A stretch of 64,000 nucleotides of DNA from Pseudomonas azotoformans (GTDB taxonomy: Bacteria > Pseudomonadota > Gammaproteobacteria > Pseudomonadales > Pseudomonadaceae). Shown here one piece after another: positions 16,071 through 26,473 of the stretch; the stretch's first letter is position 1; each line of letters starts with the position of its first letter. The position numbers were made by a program, and so were the translations under genes. The stretch lies in assembly GCF_001579805.1 (NCBI RefSeq), contig NZ_CP014546.1:4898001-4962000 (forward strand). The letters are read 5' to 3'. Under the pieces are notes generated by a model. That model did not search any database and was not told the DNA's origin. It saw only the letters and a list, made by a program, of their open reading frames with translations.

Positions 16071-18062
16071 ATGAGTTCAAAAGCTGTTGTATTCGCGTAC
16101 CACGACATTGGTTGTGCAGGCATTGAAGCGCTGCTCAACACCGGTTACGAAATTGCTGCTGTGTTCACCCATGCCGACGACCCGAAGGAAAACAACTTCT
16201 ACGGTTCCGTTGCCCAACTGTGCGCACGCAACGGTATCCCGGTGCACGCGCCGGAAGACGCCAACCACCCGCTGTGGATCGAGCGCATCGCCAAGTTGAA
16301 CCCGGACTACATTTTCTCGTTCTACTACCGCAACCTGCTGAGCGAACCCCTGCTGGCCACCGCCCGCAAAGGTGCATTCAACCTGCACGGCTCGCTGCTG
16401 CCCAAATACCGTGGCCGCGCCCCGGCCAACTGGGTGCTGGTCAACGGCGAAACCGAAACCGGCGTGACCCTGCACCGCATGGTCAAGCGTGCCGATGCCG
16501 GCGCGATCCTGGCCCAGCAGAAAGTCGTGATCGACCGCACGGATACCGGCCTGACCCTGCACGCCAAACTGCGCGAGGCCGCCAGCAACCTGCTGCGCGA
16601 TGCCCTGCCGCAACTGGCCCAAGGCAAATTGGCTGAAACCGCCCAGGACGAAAGCCAGGCCACCTACTTCGGTCGCCGTACCGCTGCCGATGGCAAGCTG
16701 GAGTGGAAGAAACCGGCTGAAGAACTGTTCGACCTGGTGCGCGCCGTAACCCAACCCTATCCGGGCGCCTTCTGCGCGGTGGGCGAGCACAAGTTGATCG
16801 TGTGGCAAGCCGAAGTGGTCAAGGGCAACGAAGGCCTCGCGCCGGGTCGTGTGATCAGCGTCAACCCGCTGCGCATTGCCTGCGGTGAAGACTCCCTGGT
16901 GGTCAAGTTCGGCCAGCGCAACGACAACGGCCTGTACCTGGCCGGTCCTTCCCTGGCCAACGAATTGGGCCTGGTCGACGGTTCCGTGCTGCGTGGCGCC
17001 GAGTCCGGCCGCAAACCGCGCCGTACCCGCGTGCTGATCCTCGGCGTGAACGGCTTTATCGGTAACCACCTGTCCGAGCGCCTGCTGCGTGACGACCGCT
17101 ACGAAGTGTACGGCCTGGACATCGGCTCCGACGCCATCGAGCGCCTGCGCAGCCACCCGAACTTCCATTACGTGGAAGGCGACATCAGCATCCACACCGA
17201 GTGGATCGAGTACCACATCAAGAAGTGCGACGTGGTCCTGCCGCTGGTGGCCATCGCCACCCCGATCGAATACACCCGTAACCCGCTGCGTGTGTTCGAG
17301 CTGGACTTCGAAGAAAACCTCAAGCTGGTGCGCTACTGCGTCAAGTACAACAAGCGCGTGATCTTCCCGTCGACCTCCGAAGTCTATGGCATGTGCCAGG
17401 ACCAGTACTTCGACGAAGACACCTCCAACCTGGTGGTCGGCCCGGTCAACAAGCAACGCTGGATCTACTCGGTCTCCAAGCAACTGCTGGACCGTGTGAT
17501 CTGGGCCTACGGCGCCAAAGGCCTGAACTTCACGCTGTTCCGTCCATTCAACTGGATGGGCCCGCGCCTCGACCGCCTGGATTCGGCGCGTATCGGCAGC
17601 TCCCGTGCGATCACCCAGTTGATCCTGAACTTGGTGGAAGGCACGCCGATCCGCCTGTTCGACGGCGGCGAGCAAAAACGCTGCTTCACCGACATCGCTG
17701 ACGGTATCGAAGCCCTGGCGCGCATCATTGATAACGACAACGACGCGTGCAATGGCCAGATCATCAACATCGGTAACCCGGAAAACGAAGCCAGCATCCG
17801 TCAACTGGGTGAAGAGCTGCTGCGTCAGTTCGAAGCGCACCCGCTGCGTGGCAACTTCCCACCGTTCGCCGGTTTCCGCGATGTCGAGAGCAAGGCGTTC
17901 TACGGCACCGGTTACCAGGATGTGGCCCACCGCAAGCCAAGCATCGAAAACGCCAAGCGCCTGCTGAACTGGGAGCCGACCGTGGAGATGAGCGAAACCA
18001 TCGGCAACACGCTGGACTTCTTCTTGCGCGAGGCCATGCTCGAAATCGCGGACAAGAAGTAA
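16071..18062 (+). CDS. arnA: Bifunctional UDP-Ara4N formyltransferase/UDP-glucuronate decarboxylase
   Basis: 663 residues, full family length. The N-terminal formyltransferase domain shows Asn104, His106 ([13 protein letters not shown]) and Asp142 (KRADAG). The C-terminal NAD-dependent dehydrogenase/decarboxylase starts near residue 315 with [12 protein letters not shown], then PSTSEVYG and YSVSKQ. The C-terminal half oxidises and decarboxylates UDP-glucuronate; the N-terminal half formylates UDP-Ara4N. The two steps bracket the ArnB transaminase, which is not encoded here. It starts two bases after arnC and overlaps arnD. Confidence 0.97.
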   Translation: MSSKAVVFAYHDIGCAGIEALLNTGYEIAAVFTHADDPKENNFYGSVAQLCARNGIPVHAPEDANHPLWIERIAKLNPDYIFSFYYRNLLSEPLLATARKGAFNLHGSLLPKYRGRAPANWVLVNGETETGVTLHRMVKRADAGAILAQQKVVIDRTDTGLTLHAKLREAASNLLRDALPQLAQGKLAETAQDESQATYFGRRTAADGKLEWKKPAEELFDLVRAVTQPYPGAFCAVGEHKLIVWQAEVVKGNEGLAPGRVISVNPLRIACGEDSLVVKFGQRNDNGLYLAGPSLANELGLVDGSVLRGAESGRKPRRTRVLILGVNGFIGNHLSERLLRDDRYEVYGLDIGSDAIERLRSHPNFHYVEGDISIHTEWIEYHIKKCDVVLPLVAIATPIEYTRNPLRVFELDFEENLKLVRYCVKYNKRVIFPSTSEVYGMCQDQYFDEDTSNLVVGPVNKQRWIYSVSKQLLDRVIWAYGAKGLNFTLFRPFNWMGPRLDRLDSARIGSSRAITQLILNLVEGTPIRLFDGGEQKRCFTDIADGIEALARIIDNDNDACNGQIINIGNPENEASIRQLGEELLRQFEAHPLRGNFPPFAGFRDVESKAFYGTGYQDVAHRKPSIENAKRLLNWEPTVEMSETIGNTLDFFLREAMLEIADKK

Positions 18063-18946
18063 TGCAGGCAGGTCTTCGCATTGACGTCGACACCTACCGC
18101 GGCACCCGTGAAGGTGTGCCACGGTTGCTCGAATCCCTGGATGAAGCGGGGGTTAAAGCGACGTTCTTCTTCAGTGTCGGGCCGGACAACATGGGGCGCC
18201 ACTTGTGGCGTCTCATCCGCCCGCAGTTCCTGTGGAAGATGCTGCGTTCCAATGCCGTCGGCCTGTATGGCCTGGATATCTTGCTGGCTGGCACCGCCTG
18301 GCCAGGCAAGCCGATCGGCCGGGACCTGGGGCATTTGATGCGCCAGGCCAAGGCCGCCGGGCATGAGGTGGGCCTGCATGCGTGGGACCACCACGGCTGG
18401 CAGGCCAACACCGGGCGCTGGAGCGAGGCACAGCTGATCGAACAGATCCGCCGTGGCGTCGACACCTTGAATGACATTCTCGGCGAGCGCATCGACTGTT
18501 CGGCCGCCGCCGGTTGGCGTGCCGACGAGCGCGTGGTGCAAGCCAAGCAAGGCTTCAATTTCCGCTACAACAGTGATTGCCGGGGCACCAGCCTGTTTCG
18601 TCCAACCTTGGCCGATGGCAGTGCGGGCACCCCACAAATTCCGGTGGACCTGCCGACCTTCGACGAAGTCGTCGGGCCGGTGGTGGCTGCCAAAGACTTC
18701 AACACGTTCATCCTCGACCGCTTTGCCGCGTCGAAGCTCAACGTCTATACGATCCACGCAGAAGTAGAAGGGATTCTGATGGCCAATGATTTTCGCCAGT
18801 TGCTCGCCCAGGCAGGGCAGCGCGGCATCGACTTCAAACCGCTGGGCGACTTGCTGCCGGCCGACCTGACCACCCTGCCCCAGCAACAGCTGGTGCGCGG
18901 CGCCTTGCCCGGCCGCGAGGGTTGGCTCGGAGTGCAACAGGCATGA
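18062..18946 (+). CDS. arnD: 4-deoxy-4-formamido-L-arabinose-phosphoundecaprenol deformylase
   Basis: 294 residues of the NodB/polysaccharide-deacetylase family: IDVDTYRGT at the start (metal and catalytic Asp), [12 protein letters not shown], and [11 protein letters not shown] (metal-binding His pair). It removes the formyl group from undecaprenyl-phosphate-Ara4FN so the sugar can cross the membrane. Start codon overlaps the arnA stop (TAATG). Confidence 0.95.
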   Translation: MQAGLRIDVDTYRGTREGVPRLLESLDEAGVKATFFFSVGPDNMGRHLWRLIRPQFLWKMLRSNAVGLYGLDILLAGTAWPGKPIGRDLGHLMRQAKAAGHEVGLHAWDHHGWQANTGRWSEAQLIEQIRRGVDTLNDILGERIDCSAAAGWRADERVVQAKQGFNFRYNSDCRGTSLFRPTLADGSAGTPQIPVDLPTFDEVVGPVVAAKDFNTFILDRFAASKLNVYTIHAEVEGILMANDFRQLLAQAGQRGIDFKPLGDLLPADLTTLPQQQLVRGALPGREGWLGVQQA

Positions 18947-20598
18947 TCCGCCGTTGGGCCCTGCCCCTGCTCCTGTTGGCGTTTGGCGTGTTTTACCTGT
19001 TGCCGCTTGCCACCCATGGCCTGTGGATTCCGGACGAAACGCGCTACGCGCAGATCAGCCAGGAAATGCTGCTGACCGGCAAGTGGGCGTCGCCGCACTT
19101 CATGGGCATTCGTTACTTTGAGAAACCGGCGGCGGGCTACTGGATGATCGCGCTGGGCCAGGCGATCTTCGGGCAGAACCTGTTCGGTGTGCGCTTTGCG
19201 TCGGCCTTGAGCACCGGCTTGAGCATTGTGCTGGTGTACCTGGTGTCACGCCGGCTGTGGAATGACCCGCAAAAAAGCCTGATCAGCACCGTGCTGTACA
19301 TGAGTTTTGTCAGCGTGGCGGCCCTGGGCGGTTATGCCAACCTCGATCCGCAGTTCACCTTCTGGGTGAATCTGACCGGCGTGGCCCTGTGGTTTTGTTT
19401 CGACAGTGCCACCCGCAATGGGCGACTCGCTGCCTGGGCGCTGTTGGGGTTTGCCTGCGGCATGGGCTTTATGACCAAGGGTTTCCTGGCGTGGCTGCTC
19501 CCCGTATTGATCGCGCTGCCCTATGCGATCTGGCAAAAGCGTTTCCGTGAGCTGCTGGGTTATGGCCTGGTCGCTGTGGTTGTAGCAATTGTCGTCAGCC
19601 TGCCGTGGGCGCTGGCCGTGCACCTGCAAGAGCCCGACTACTGGAACTTCTTCTTCTGGCACGAGCATATCCAGCGCTTTGCCGGCGACGATGCGCAGCA
19701 CGCCGAGCCGTTCTGGTATTACCTGCCGCTGCTGGTTGCGTTCTGCCTGCCGTGGGTGGCGTTGTTGCCGTCCACGCTCAAACAGGCTTGGCAGGACAAG
19801 CGCAGCGCAAAGATCGGTTTTGTGTTGCTGTGGCTGCTGATGCCCCTGGCGTTCTTCAGCCTGGCCAAGGGCAAGCTGCCCTCGTACATCGTGCCATGCC
19901 TGCTGCCGTTGGCGTTGTTGATGGGCAATACCCTGGCCGACAAATTGGCGCAGGGCCGTTATCGGGCATTGCGTATCAATGGCTGGCTGAACCTGATCAT
20001 TGGCATAGTGGTGCTGCTGGCGCTGAGCTGGTTCCAACTGAAAAAGCCGGTGTACGAGCACGGGCAGGAAACCCTCAGCCTGGTGCTGGTGTTCACCTTC
20101 CTGTTTGCCTGGATCCTGGTCAACCTGTTGCAAGCCGCGCGACCTCTACGCCTGTGGGCCGCGCCGGTACTCGGCAGTTGGCTGATGGTGGCCTTGTTGC
20201 CTGCCGCATTGCCGCATTCGGTGGTCTACAACAAGACACCTGACCAATTCATCATCGATCACCTGCAGGAACTGCAGCCAGCCACGGCCCTGCTGAGCAA
20301 TGACCTCGGCGCGGCGTCGGCCTTGTCTTGGCGCCTGGCACGCCCGGACGTGACGCTCTACAACACCGTCGGCGAAGTCAAATACGGCCTGGCCTACCCA
20401 GACGCCACGCATCACAAGATTGACACCACCCAAGTCCAGCAGTGGATGAGCGAGGCGCGCAAGCAAGGCCCGGTCGGTGTGGTGATGCGCGTCAAAGGTG
20501 ACGATGAAATCGCTGAAGTGGCGCTGCTGCCCAATGACGGCAAGCGGTATGAGCAAGGCAATATCGTGATCCTGATCTTCCCGCAGGTGACGCCTTGA
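18943..20598 (+). CDS. arnT: Lipid A 4-amino-4-deoxy-L-arabinose transferase
   Basis: 551 residues, an integral-membrane GT-C (GT83) enzyme. The first periplasmic loop has the conserved [16 protein letters not shown] with the catalytic Asp-Glu pair; about 12 membrane helices follow, then a soluble C-terminal domain of about 110 residues. It moves Ara4N from undecaprenyl phosphate onto lipid A phosphate on the periplasmic face. The ATG at 18943 overlaps the arnD stop (ATGA), making the true start eight codons inside the longest open frame. Confidence 0.95.
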   Translation: MIRRWALPLLLLAFGVFYLLPLATHGLWIPDETRYAQISQEMLLTGKWASPHFMGIRYFEKPAAGYWMIALGQAIFGQNLFGVRFASALSTGLSIVLVYLVSRRLWNDPQKSLISTVLYMSFVSVAALGGYANLDPQFTFWVNLTGVALWFCFDSATRNGRLAAWALLGFACGMGFMTKGFLAWLLPVLIALPYAIWQKRFRELLGYGLVAVVVAIVVSLPWALAVHLQEPDYWNFFFWHEHIQRFAGDDAQHAEPFWYYLPLLVAFCLPWVALLPSTLKQAWQDKRSAKIGFVLLWLLMPLAFFSLAKGKLPSYIVPCLLPLALLMGNTLADKLAQGRYRALRINGWLNLIIGIVVLLALSWFQLKKPVYEHGQETLSLVLVFTFLFAWILVNLLQAARPLRLWAAPVLGSWLMVALLPAALPHSVVYNKTPDQFIIDHLQELQPATALLSNDLGAASALSWRLARPDVTLYNTVGEVKYGLAYPDATHHKIDTTQVQQWMSEARKQGPVGVVMRVKGDDEIAEVALLPNDGKRYEQGNIVILIFPQVTP

Positions 20599-20942
20599 TC
20601 ACCCTGCTGCTGTTATTGGCCGCGTGCCTGCTGACCTGCATGGGCCAGGTGTCGCAGAAATTCGCCGTGGAAAGCTGGCGCGATGTGCCCCAGGGCTGGG
20701 CGCTGAAGCTGCGTTCGCCGTGGCTGTGGTCGGCGCTGATGTGCCTGGGCCTCGGCCTGCTGGTGTGGCTGCTGGTGTTGCAGCGCCTGGAAGTGGGCAT
20801 CGCCTACCCCATGCTCAGCCTGAACTTTGTGCTGGTCACCCTGGTGGCGCGGTTTGTCTTTCATGAGCCCATCGACAGCCGTCATTGGCTGGGCGTGGCG
20901 CTGGTGATCGGTGGTGTCGTGTTGTTGGGGCGCCACGTATGA
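20595..20942 (+). CDS. arnE: Undecaprenyl-phosphate-Ara4N flippase subunit ArnE
   Basis: 115 residues, four membrane helices, small-multidrug-resistance/EamA-like: a start rich in Leu, then [12 protein letters not shown] near residue 20, and a last helix ending VVLLGRHV. It pairs with ArnF to flip the aminoarabinose carrier lipid. Start is TTG in TTGA overlap with the arnT stop. Confidence 0.92.
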   Translation: MITLLLLLAACLLTCMGQVSQKFAVESWRDVPQGWALKLRSPWLWSALMCLGLGLLVWLLVLQRLEVGIAYPMLSLNFVLVTLVARFVFHEPIDSRHWLGVALVIGGVVLLGRHV

Positions 20943-21340
20943 GCCGGGTCCAAGGTTTTGCCCTGGCGTTGGGCAGTGTCGGCCTGGTCAGTACTGCCCA
21001 GTTGGGCATGCGCTGGAGCATGACGCGCTTGCCGCTGCCCAATGAGTGGCTCAGTGCACAGATCGATCTCGGCGCCCTCGGCGTGGTGAGCCTGGCGATC
21101 CTTGCCTACGCGCTGTCGATGCTCTGCTGGCTCGGCGCGCTCAAGCACCTGCCGCTGGGCCGCGCCTATTCATTGTTGAGCATCAGCTACGCGCTGGTGT
21201 ACCTGCTGGCGGCCAGCCTGCCGGTGTTCAACGAACACTTTTCCGTTTCAAAAACCCTGGGGGTGGCCTTGGTCATCCTCGGTGTGCTGGTTATCAACTC
21301 TCGTCGTGCTAGCGCTACAAGTCCCAGGAATGCCCCATGA
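20939..21340 (+). CDS. arnF: Undecaprenyl-phosphate-Ara4N flippase subunit ArnF
   Basis: 133 residues with four membrane helices; features include [42 protein letters not shown] and a C-terminal EamA-like helix. It forms the flippase with ArnE. The ATG at 20939 overlaps the arnE stop (ATGA), and its own stop overlaps the ugd start. Confidence 0.92.
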   Translation: MSRVQGFALALGSVGLVSTAQLGMRWSMTRLPLPNEWLSAQIDLGALGVVSLAILAYALSMLCWLGALKHLPLGRAYSLLSISYALVYLLAASLPVFNEHFSVSKTLGVALVILGVLVINSRRASATSPRNAP

Positions 21341-22716
21341 AAATCAGTGTATTTGGTAGTGGTTACGTCGGTCTGGTGCAGGCCACCGTATTGGCCGAAG
21401 TCGGTCACGATGTCATCTGCATGGACGTTGACAAAAACAAGGTCGAATCTTTGCAGAAAGGCCATGTGACGATCTTCGAGCCGGGGCTGGCGGCGATGGT
21501 CAAGGAAAACCTGGAAAGCGGGCGACTGCACTTTACTTATGACGAGAAGCTCGCGGTCGAACACGGCGAAGTGCTGTTTATCGCCGTGGGCACGCCGTCG
21601 GACGAAGACGGCTCGGCTGACCTGAAGTACGTGCTGTCGGTGGGCGATGCGGTCGCTCGTCATCGCAAGGAGCCGGTGATCCTGGTGGAAAAATCCACTG
21701 TGCCTGTCGGTACCGGCGACACCCTGCGCGCGCATATCGAAAAAGCCCTGCACCTGGCGGGTCGTCACCTGGAGTTCGATATCGTCTCCAACCCGGAATT
21801 CCTCAAGGAAGGCTCGGCCGTGGCCGACTGCCGCCGCCCGGACCGCATCATCATCGGCTGCGAGCGCGAAGAAGTGCGCGAGGTGATGCGCGACCTGTAC
21901 GCCCCGTTCAACCGCAACCACGACCGCATCATCTTCATGGACCTGCGCAGCGCCGAGCTGACCAAATACGCCGCCAACTGCATGCTGGCGACCAAGATCA
22001 GCTTCATCAACCAGATCGCCGAGCTGGCCGAACACCTGGGCGCGGACATCGAAGCCGTACGCCTGGGGATCGGTGCCGATTCGCGTATCGGCTACCACTT
22101 CATCTACCCCGGCTGCGGCTACGGTGGTTCGTGCTTCCCCAAGGACATGCGCGCCCTGATCCACAGCGCCAAGCAAGCCAACTGCTCCAGCGACCTATTG
22201 GAAGCAGTAGAAGCCATCAACCAGCGTCAGAAGAGCAAGTTGTTCGAACGTATCAACGCGTTCTTCAAGGGCGACCTGCGCGGCAAGACCTTTGCCCTGT
22301 GGGGCCTGGCGTTCAAGCCGAACACCGACGACATGCGCGATGCGCCGAGCCGCGTACTGATGGAAGCCTTGTGGGCGGCCGGCGCCAACGTGCGCGCGTT
22401 CGACCCCGAAGCCATGCAGGAAACCCAGCGCATCTACGGCGATGATCCACGGCTGATGCTGATGGGCACCCCGGAATCCACCCTGGGCGGCGCCGATGCG
22501 CTGATCGTCTGCACCGAATGGCAGCAGTTCAAGGCGCCGGACTTCGACCTGATCCACCAGCGCCTGAAAACCCCGGTGATCTTCGACGGCCGCAACCTCT
22601 ACGACGGCGAGCGCCTGGCGCGCAAAGGCTTCCAGTACTACCCGATCGGCCGTGGCGACTCCTGCCAGTTGCCGATTCCGCAGCAGCAGTGGTTGCCGCA
22701 GGTCGTGGAAGCCTGA
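21337..22716 (+). CDS. ugd: UDP-glucose 6-dehydrogenase
   Basis: 459 residues. NAD-binding start [33 protein letters not shown], and catalytic Cys266 in [13 protein letters not shown]-terminal UDP-binding domain with [15 protein letters not shown]. It makes UDP-glucuronate, the entry substrate for ArnA. Its location as the last classical arn gene, with an ATGA overlap, supplies the pathway with its precursor. Confidence 0.96.
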   Translation: MKISVFGSGYVGLVQATVLAEVGHDVICMDVDKNKVESLQKGHVTIFEPGLAAMVKENLESGRLHFTYDEKLAVEHGEVLFIAVGTPSDEDGSADLKYVLSVGDAVARHRKEPVILVEKSTVPVGTGDTLRAHIEKALHLAGRHLEFDIVSNPEFLKEGSAVADCRRPDRIIIGCEREEVREVMRDLYAPFNRNHDRIIFMDLRSAELTKYAANCMLATKISFINQIAELAEHLGADIEAVRLGIGADSRIGYHFIYPGCGYGGSCFPKDMRALIHSAKQANCSSDLLEAVEAINQRQKSKLFERINAFFKGDLRGKTFALWGLAFKPNTDDMRDAPSRVLMEALWAAGANVRAFDPEAMQETQRIYGDDPRLMLMGTPESTLGGADALIVCTEWQQFKAPDFDLIHQRLKTPVIFDGRNLYDGERLARKGFQYYPIGRGDSCQLPIPQQQWLPQVVEA

Positions 22717-22719
22717 GAC

Positions 22720-24342
22720 GTGAACAAAGATCGACCGCCCCTGTTAACCCCAACGATCCGCCGCCAATCCCTCGGTTTGGGATTGCTGGCGTTGTTGCTG
22801 TTCATCGCCGGCAGCTGGCACCAGGCGATTATCGGCTTCGATTCCCGCTTCGTGCTGTTCGCCCAGGAGATGCTGCGCCATGGGCCGGGATTCTTCCCGA
22901 CCACCTACGGCCAGCCTTATGCGGATTACCTGGCCACGTCGACGCTGCTGACGTGGTTGTTGTCCTTGCCGTTCGGCCAAGTCACCAGCCTCACGGCCTG
23001 GTTGCCCACGGCGATGGCCTCGGCGGTGATCGTCATGCTGGTGTATCGCCTGACGGCGCCCTACTCCCAGCGCTGGGGCCTGCTGAGCATTGCGATCCTG
23101 TTGCTGAGCAGCACCTTCATCAGCGAAACCCGCGCGGTGTCCCTCGACCAGATGTTGGCCGCCATCGCCTTGGCGGTGTTCTACCTGGGGTATGCCCACG
23201 ATCACTTTGGGGCCGGTAAACGCCTGCATTGGCTGTATCTGCTGCTGATTATCGGCTTTGCCGTGCGCGGGCCGATCGGCTTGGTCATTCCCACGGGCGT
23301 GTTGTGCAGCTATTACCTGATCAACCGCCAATGGCGGCAACTGTTCAGCTTCGGCTTGCTTGCACTGGCGTTGTTGGTGGCCTGTGTCGGCTTGCTATTG
23401 CTGATGGCCAAGCTGAGTGGCGGCGAGCCGTTCATGCAGGACGTAATTCGCATGCAGTTCCTCGGGCGCATGGACGGCAGCGAAGGTTCCAGCGGTGTGC
23501 TGTATTACTTCACCAGCTCCCTGGGCAACTATGCCCTGGCGTATCCGATGGCTGTGCTGGTGCTGTTAGCCATGCTGATCAGCGGGCGGCGGGCGCCTGG
23601 GCCAGCGTTGCAGCTGGTGTGGTACTGCGCGGCCGCCGGGTTGCTGGTGATGCTGGGCTTGTCGATTCCCCAGGCGAAAAAAGCGCGCTATGTGCTGCCG
23701 ATGCTGCCCATGGCGGCGATGATTGCGGCGTATCCGTTCCAGGTTGCACACGGGCGGTTGTTTGCCGGGTTGCGCGGATTGATGCTGGGTATCTGGACGT
23801 TGTTGCCGACACTGTTGATCGCAGGGTTGCTGTTCGCACGGCCGCGTTATCCGGAACAGTTGAGCCATCTGGGCTGGGTATTTGGTGTGCTGGGTGGGCT
23901 GCAAGTCGTGGCACTGCTGGCGCTGCTCAAGACACAACTGCGTACGGTCGGACCGGCGTTTGCCGCGGTACTGGCCGTATGGGCCACCTACATCATGGTG
24001 GTCGAACCGCTGGAGCGCAGCGTCTACGACACCCGCACCTTTACTTTGCAAGTGCATGAACAGGTGATGCAGCAAAAGGCACCGGTGGTGTTGCACGGCC
24101 TGGGCAAAGACGCCAAGGCCATCAAGTACATGGTCAACCTCAATTGCGACCAGGTGCCGTTGTTCACTCAGCAGGCGGCCGACCTCAAGCCCCTCCAGGG
24201 GCCCGCGTGGCTGGTGATGAGCGAGGCAGACTATGAAGGCTTGACGGACCCACGCTTGCGTTCCATCACGCCGACCTTGGCCGGCGAATTTGATCGTAAC
24301 CCTTATGTGCTGCTGCATTTGGAAAAAAGCCCACAACCCTGA
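22720..24342 (+). CDS. ArnT-like GT-C family glycosyltransferase
   Basis: 540 residues, multi-membrane-spanning GT39/GT83-type protein. The first periplasmic loop contains the candidate catalytic segment FDSRFVLFAQEML in the position of the Arn[14 protein letters not shown], with Asp-Ser in place of Asp-Glu. Eleven or so membrane helices and a C-terminal soluble part of about 100 residues follow. Start GTG is three bases after ugd, so it is part of the arn operon. It probably transfers a sugar from a polyprenyl phosphate onto an envelope glycan; donor and acceptor are unknown. Confidence 0.8.
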   Translation: MNKDRPPLLTPTIRRQSLGLGLLALLLFIAGSWHQAIIGFDSRFVLFAQEMLRHGPGFFPTTYGQPYADYLATSTLLTWLLSLPFGQVTSLTAWLPTAMASAVIVMLVYRLTAPYSQRWGLLSIAILLLSSTFISETRAVSLDQMLAAIALAVFYLGYAHDHFGAGKRLHWLYLLLIIGFAVRGPIGLVIPTGVLCSYYLINRQWRQLFSFGLLALALLVACVGLLLLMAKLSGGEPFMQDVIRMQFLGRMDGSEGSSGVLYYFTSSLGNYALAYPMAVLVLLAMLISGRRAPGPALQLVWYCAAAGLLVMLGLSIPQAKKARYVLPMLPMAAMIAAYPFQVAHGRLFAGLRGLMLGIWTLLPTLLIAGLLFARPRYPEQLSHLGWVFGVLGGLQVVALLALLKTQLRTVGPAFAAVLAVWATYIMVVEPLERSVYDTRTFTLQVHEQVMQQKAPVVLHGLGKDAKAIKYMVNLNCDQVPLFTQQAADLKPLQGPAWLVMSEADYEGLTDPRLRSITPTLAGEFDRNPYVLLHLEKSPQP

Positions 24343-24499
24343 GGCTCAACTTCATTTTTTTTGCACTCAACCTTCATTAATATGCATTGGCGCCCTGTTC
24401 ACCGGGGCGGCACACTGCATGCGTTCCTTCCCCCAAATGTTGGAACTTTCAAAGGGCTTTTCCGGGCAACCAGACAAGCCTTTTTTTTGCCCGCTGTTT

Positions 24500-25225
24500 A
24501 TGGATCCCCCTTCAATGCTCGCTCGCTGGTTCCCCGCTGCTATCAACACCCGCCCCACGGAATGGAGCCGTGCCGCCATCGGCATGGCCCTGGGCACGCT
24601 GTTCAGTGTCTGGCTGTGCTCACAAGTGTTTGGGATGGAGGTGGCGCTGCACCTGCTAGGCCCGCTTGGGGCTTCGGCGGTGTTGTTGTTCGCTGTTTCG
24701 TCCGGCGCCCTGGCGCAACCCTGGTCAATTATCGGCAGCTACCTGTGTGCCGGTGTCGTGGCGCTGCTGGTGGCTCGCGTCCTGGGCCCTTCATTGGGAG
24801 GCGCGTGCCTGGCGGCGGGCATGACCGTGGTGCTGATGTGCTGGCTTCGCTGCTTGCATCCGCCGGCCGGCGGCTTGGCCATGACGCTGGTGTTGGCCGA
24901 CCCCGCCTCCGCCGCCCTCGGTTGGTATGAGTTGGGCGCGGTCTTGCTCGGTGCTGGCGCGCTGCTGGCCTGTGCGCTGGCTTACAACAACGCCACTCGC
25001 ACGCGGTATCCCAAAGGCGCCGCTGAAGCTCCAACGCTTCCCTTGAATAACCCTGATGCCGCTCAAAACCCCGCCATTACTGCCGCCGATTTGAAGCTGG
25101 CGCTGGCCGACATGGAGCAGTTCTACGATGTGGAGCCCACGGAGCTGGAACAATTGATCCACGCCGCAGAAACCCACGCGCGACGCCGCAGCATTGGTGA
25201 AGTCCTGGCCAGCCGGGTGCCTTGA
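24500..25225 (+). CDS. HPP-family integral membrane protein
   Basis: About 241 residues. Four to five membrane helices in residues 15-180, with the signature LRCLHPPAGGLAMTLVL near residue 120 that names the family, and a soluble C-terminal tail of some 60 residues (ADLKLALADMEQFYDVEPTELEQLI). Members have been linked to nitrite transport in chloroplasts; in bacteria the role is unclear. The frame runs open from 24290, but the region before 24500 overlaps the previous gene and lacks family similarity. The exact start (24500 or 24515) is uncertain, with no good ribosome site. Confidence 0.8.
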   Translation: MDPPSMLARWFPAAINTRPTEWSRAAIGMALGTLFSVWLCSQVFGMEVALHLLGPLGASAVLLFAVSSGALAQPWSIIGSYLCAGVVALLVARVLGPSLGGACLAAGMTVVLMCWLRCLHPPAGGLAMTLVLADPASAALGWYELGAVLLGAGALLACALAYNNATRTRYPKGAAEAPTLPLNNPDAAQNPAITAADLKLALADMEQFYDVEPTELEQLIHAAETHARRRSIGEVLASRVP

Positions 25226-25366
25226 GCCCATCGTCCCCTCGCTGCATAAATGCAAAAACGACCTGCAGGATTCACGGTTGTACTGGGCAAATTTGCACTG
25301 GTACGATCACGAGAAGGTTCGTCCGCGAACATCTTGATAAAGAACAATAAAAGCAGGGAGTTATCG

Positions 25367-26470
25367 ATGACTGCTCAGGTTTCATCCGAGGCAAGCCACG
25401 CAGAAACACTTCAGGACGAAGTCCTCGCCGAGGTCCGTAACCATATCGGCCACCTCACCCTCAATCGCCCCGCTGGCTTGAACGCCATTACCCTGAACAT
25501 GGTGCGCAGCCTGGCGTCCCAACTGCAGGCCTGGGCCGATGACCCGCAGGTGTACGCCGTGGTCCTGCGCGGCGCCGGCGAAAAGGCCTTCTGTGCTGGA
25601 GGCGATATCCGTTCGCTGTACGACAGCTTCAAGAACGGCGATACGCTGCATCAGGACTTTTTCGTCGAGGAATACGCACTGGACCTGGCCATCCACCATT
25701 ACCGCAAACCGGTACTGGCACTCATGGATGGATTTGTCCTGGGCGGCGGCATGGGCCTGGTGCAAGGCGCTGACTTGCGCGTGGTCACCGAGCGCAGCCG
25801 CCTGGCGATGCCGGAAGTGGCCATCGGTTACTTCCCTGATGTGGGCGGCAGCTACTTCCTGCCGCGCATTCCGGGTGAGCTGGGGATTTACCTGGGCGTC
25901 ACCGGGGTGCAGATCCGCGCAGCCGACGCGCTCTACTGCGGTTTGGCGGATTGGTATCTGGAAAGCAACAAGCTGGCCGATCTGGACCAGAAGCTTGACC
26001 GCCTTCAGTGGCACGACTCGCCACTCAAGGACCTGCAAGGCGTGCTCGCCAAGCTGGCCGTGCAGCAACTCCCCGACGCACCGCTGGCCGCCTTGCGCAC
26101 GGCCATCGACCATTTCTTCGCACTGCCGGATGTGCCGAGCATCGTCGAGCAGCTGCAGCAAGTCACCGTCGGCGACAGCCATGAATGGGCACTGAACACC
26201 GCCAACCTGATGCTGACCCGTTCGCCCCTGGCCATGGCTGTGACCCTGGAGATGCTGCGTCGCGGCCGGCGCCTGCCCCTTGAGCAATGTTTTGCCCTGG
26301 AATTGCACCTGGACCGCCAATGGTTCGAACGTGGCGACCTGATCGAAGGCGTGCGCGCCCTGATCATCGACAAGGACAAAGCCCCGCGCTGGAACCCACC
26401 CACCCTGCATGGACTGGCTCTCAGCCATGTAGAAAGCTTCTTTCATCACTTCGAGAAGGTTGCGAACTAA
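25367..26470 (+). CDS. 3-hydroxyisobutyryl-CoA hydrolase (enoyl-CoA hydratase/isomerase family)
   Basis: 367 residues, longer than plain crotonases. It carries the HIBYL-CoA hydrolase pattern: LNRPAGLNAITLNM, GAGEKAFCAGGDIRSLYD, DGFVLGGGMGLVQG and MPEVAIGYFPDVGGSYFLPR. It hydrolyses 3-hydroxyisobutyryl-CoA in valine breakdown. The ATG at 25367 has AGGGAG upstream and is preferred to the longer open frame. It is followed three bases later by an acyl-CoA dehydrogenase that fits isobutyryl-CoA oxidation, so the pair likely works on valine. Confidence 0.88.
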   Translation: MTAQVSSEASHAETLQDEVLAEVRNHIGHLTLNRPAGLNAITLNMVRSLASQLQAWADDPQVYAVVLRGAGEKAFCAGGDIRSLYDSFKNGDTLHQDFFVEEYALDLAIHHYRKPVLALMDGFVLGGGMGLVQGADLRVVTERSRLAMPEVAIGYFPDVGGSYFLPRIPGELGIYLGVTGVQIRAADALYCGLADWYLESNKLADLDQKLDRLQWHDSPLKDLQGVLAKLAVQQLPDAPLAALRTAIDHFFALPDVPSIVEQLQQVTVGDSHEWALNTANLMLTRSPLAMAVTLEMLRRGRRLPLEQCFALELHLDRQWFERGDLIEGVRALIIDKDKAPRWNPPTLHGLALSHVESFFHHFEKVAN

Positions 26471-26473
26471 GCC

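Noticed and set aside
14935-16080. 381-codon minus-strand frame across arnC
   Set aside because: Shadow of arnC, with the His/Gln/Ala-rich composition of antisense frames.
16077-18122. 681-codon open frame on the minus strand across arnA
   Set aside because: Antisense shadow of arnA in GC-rich DNA; composition rich in His/Gln/Val with no family pattern, and the plus strand is clearly arnA.
24290-24499. Extended N-terminus of the HPP-family protein
   Set aside because: Overlaps the end of the glycosyltransferase gene and has no membrane or family features; a later start fits better.
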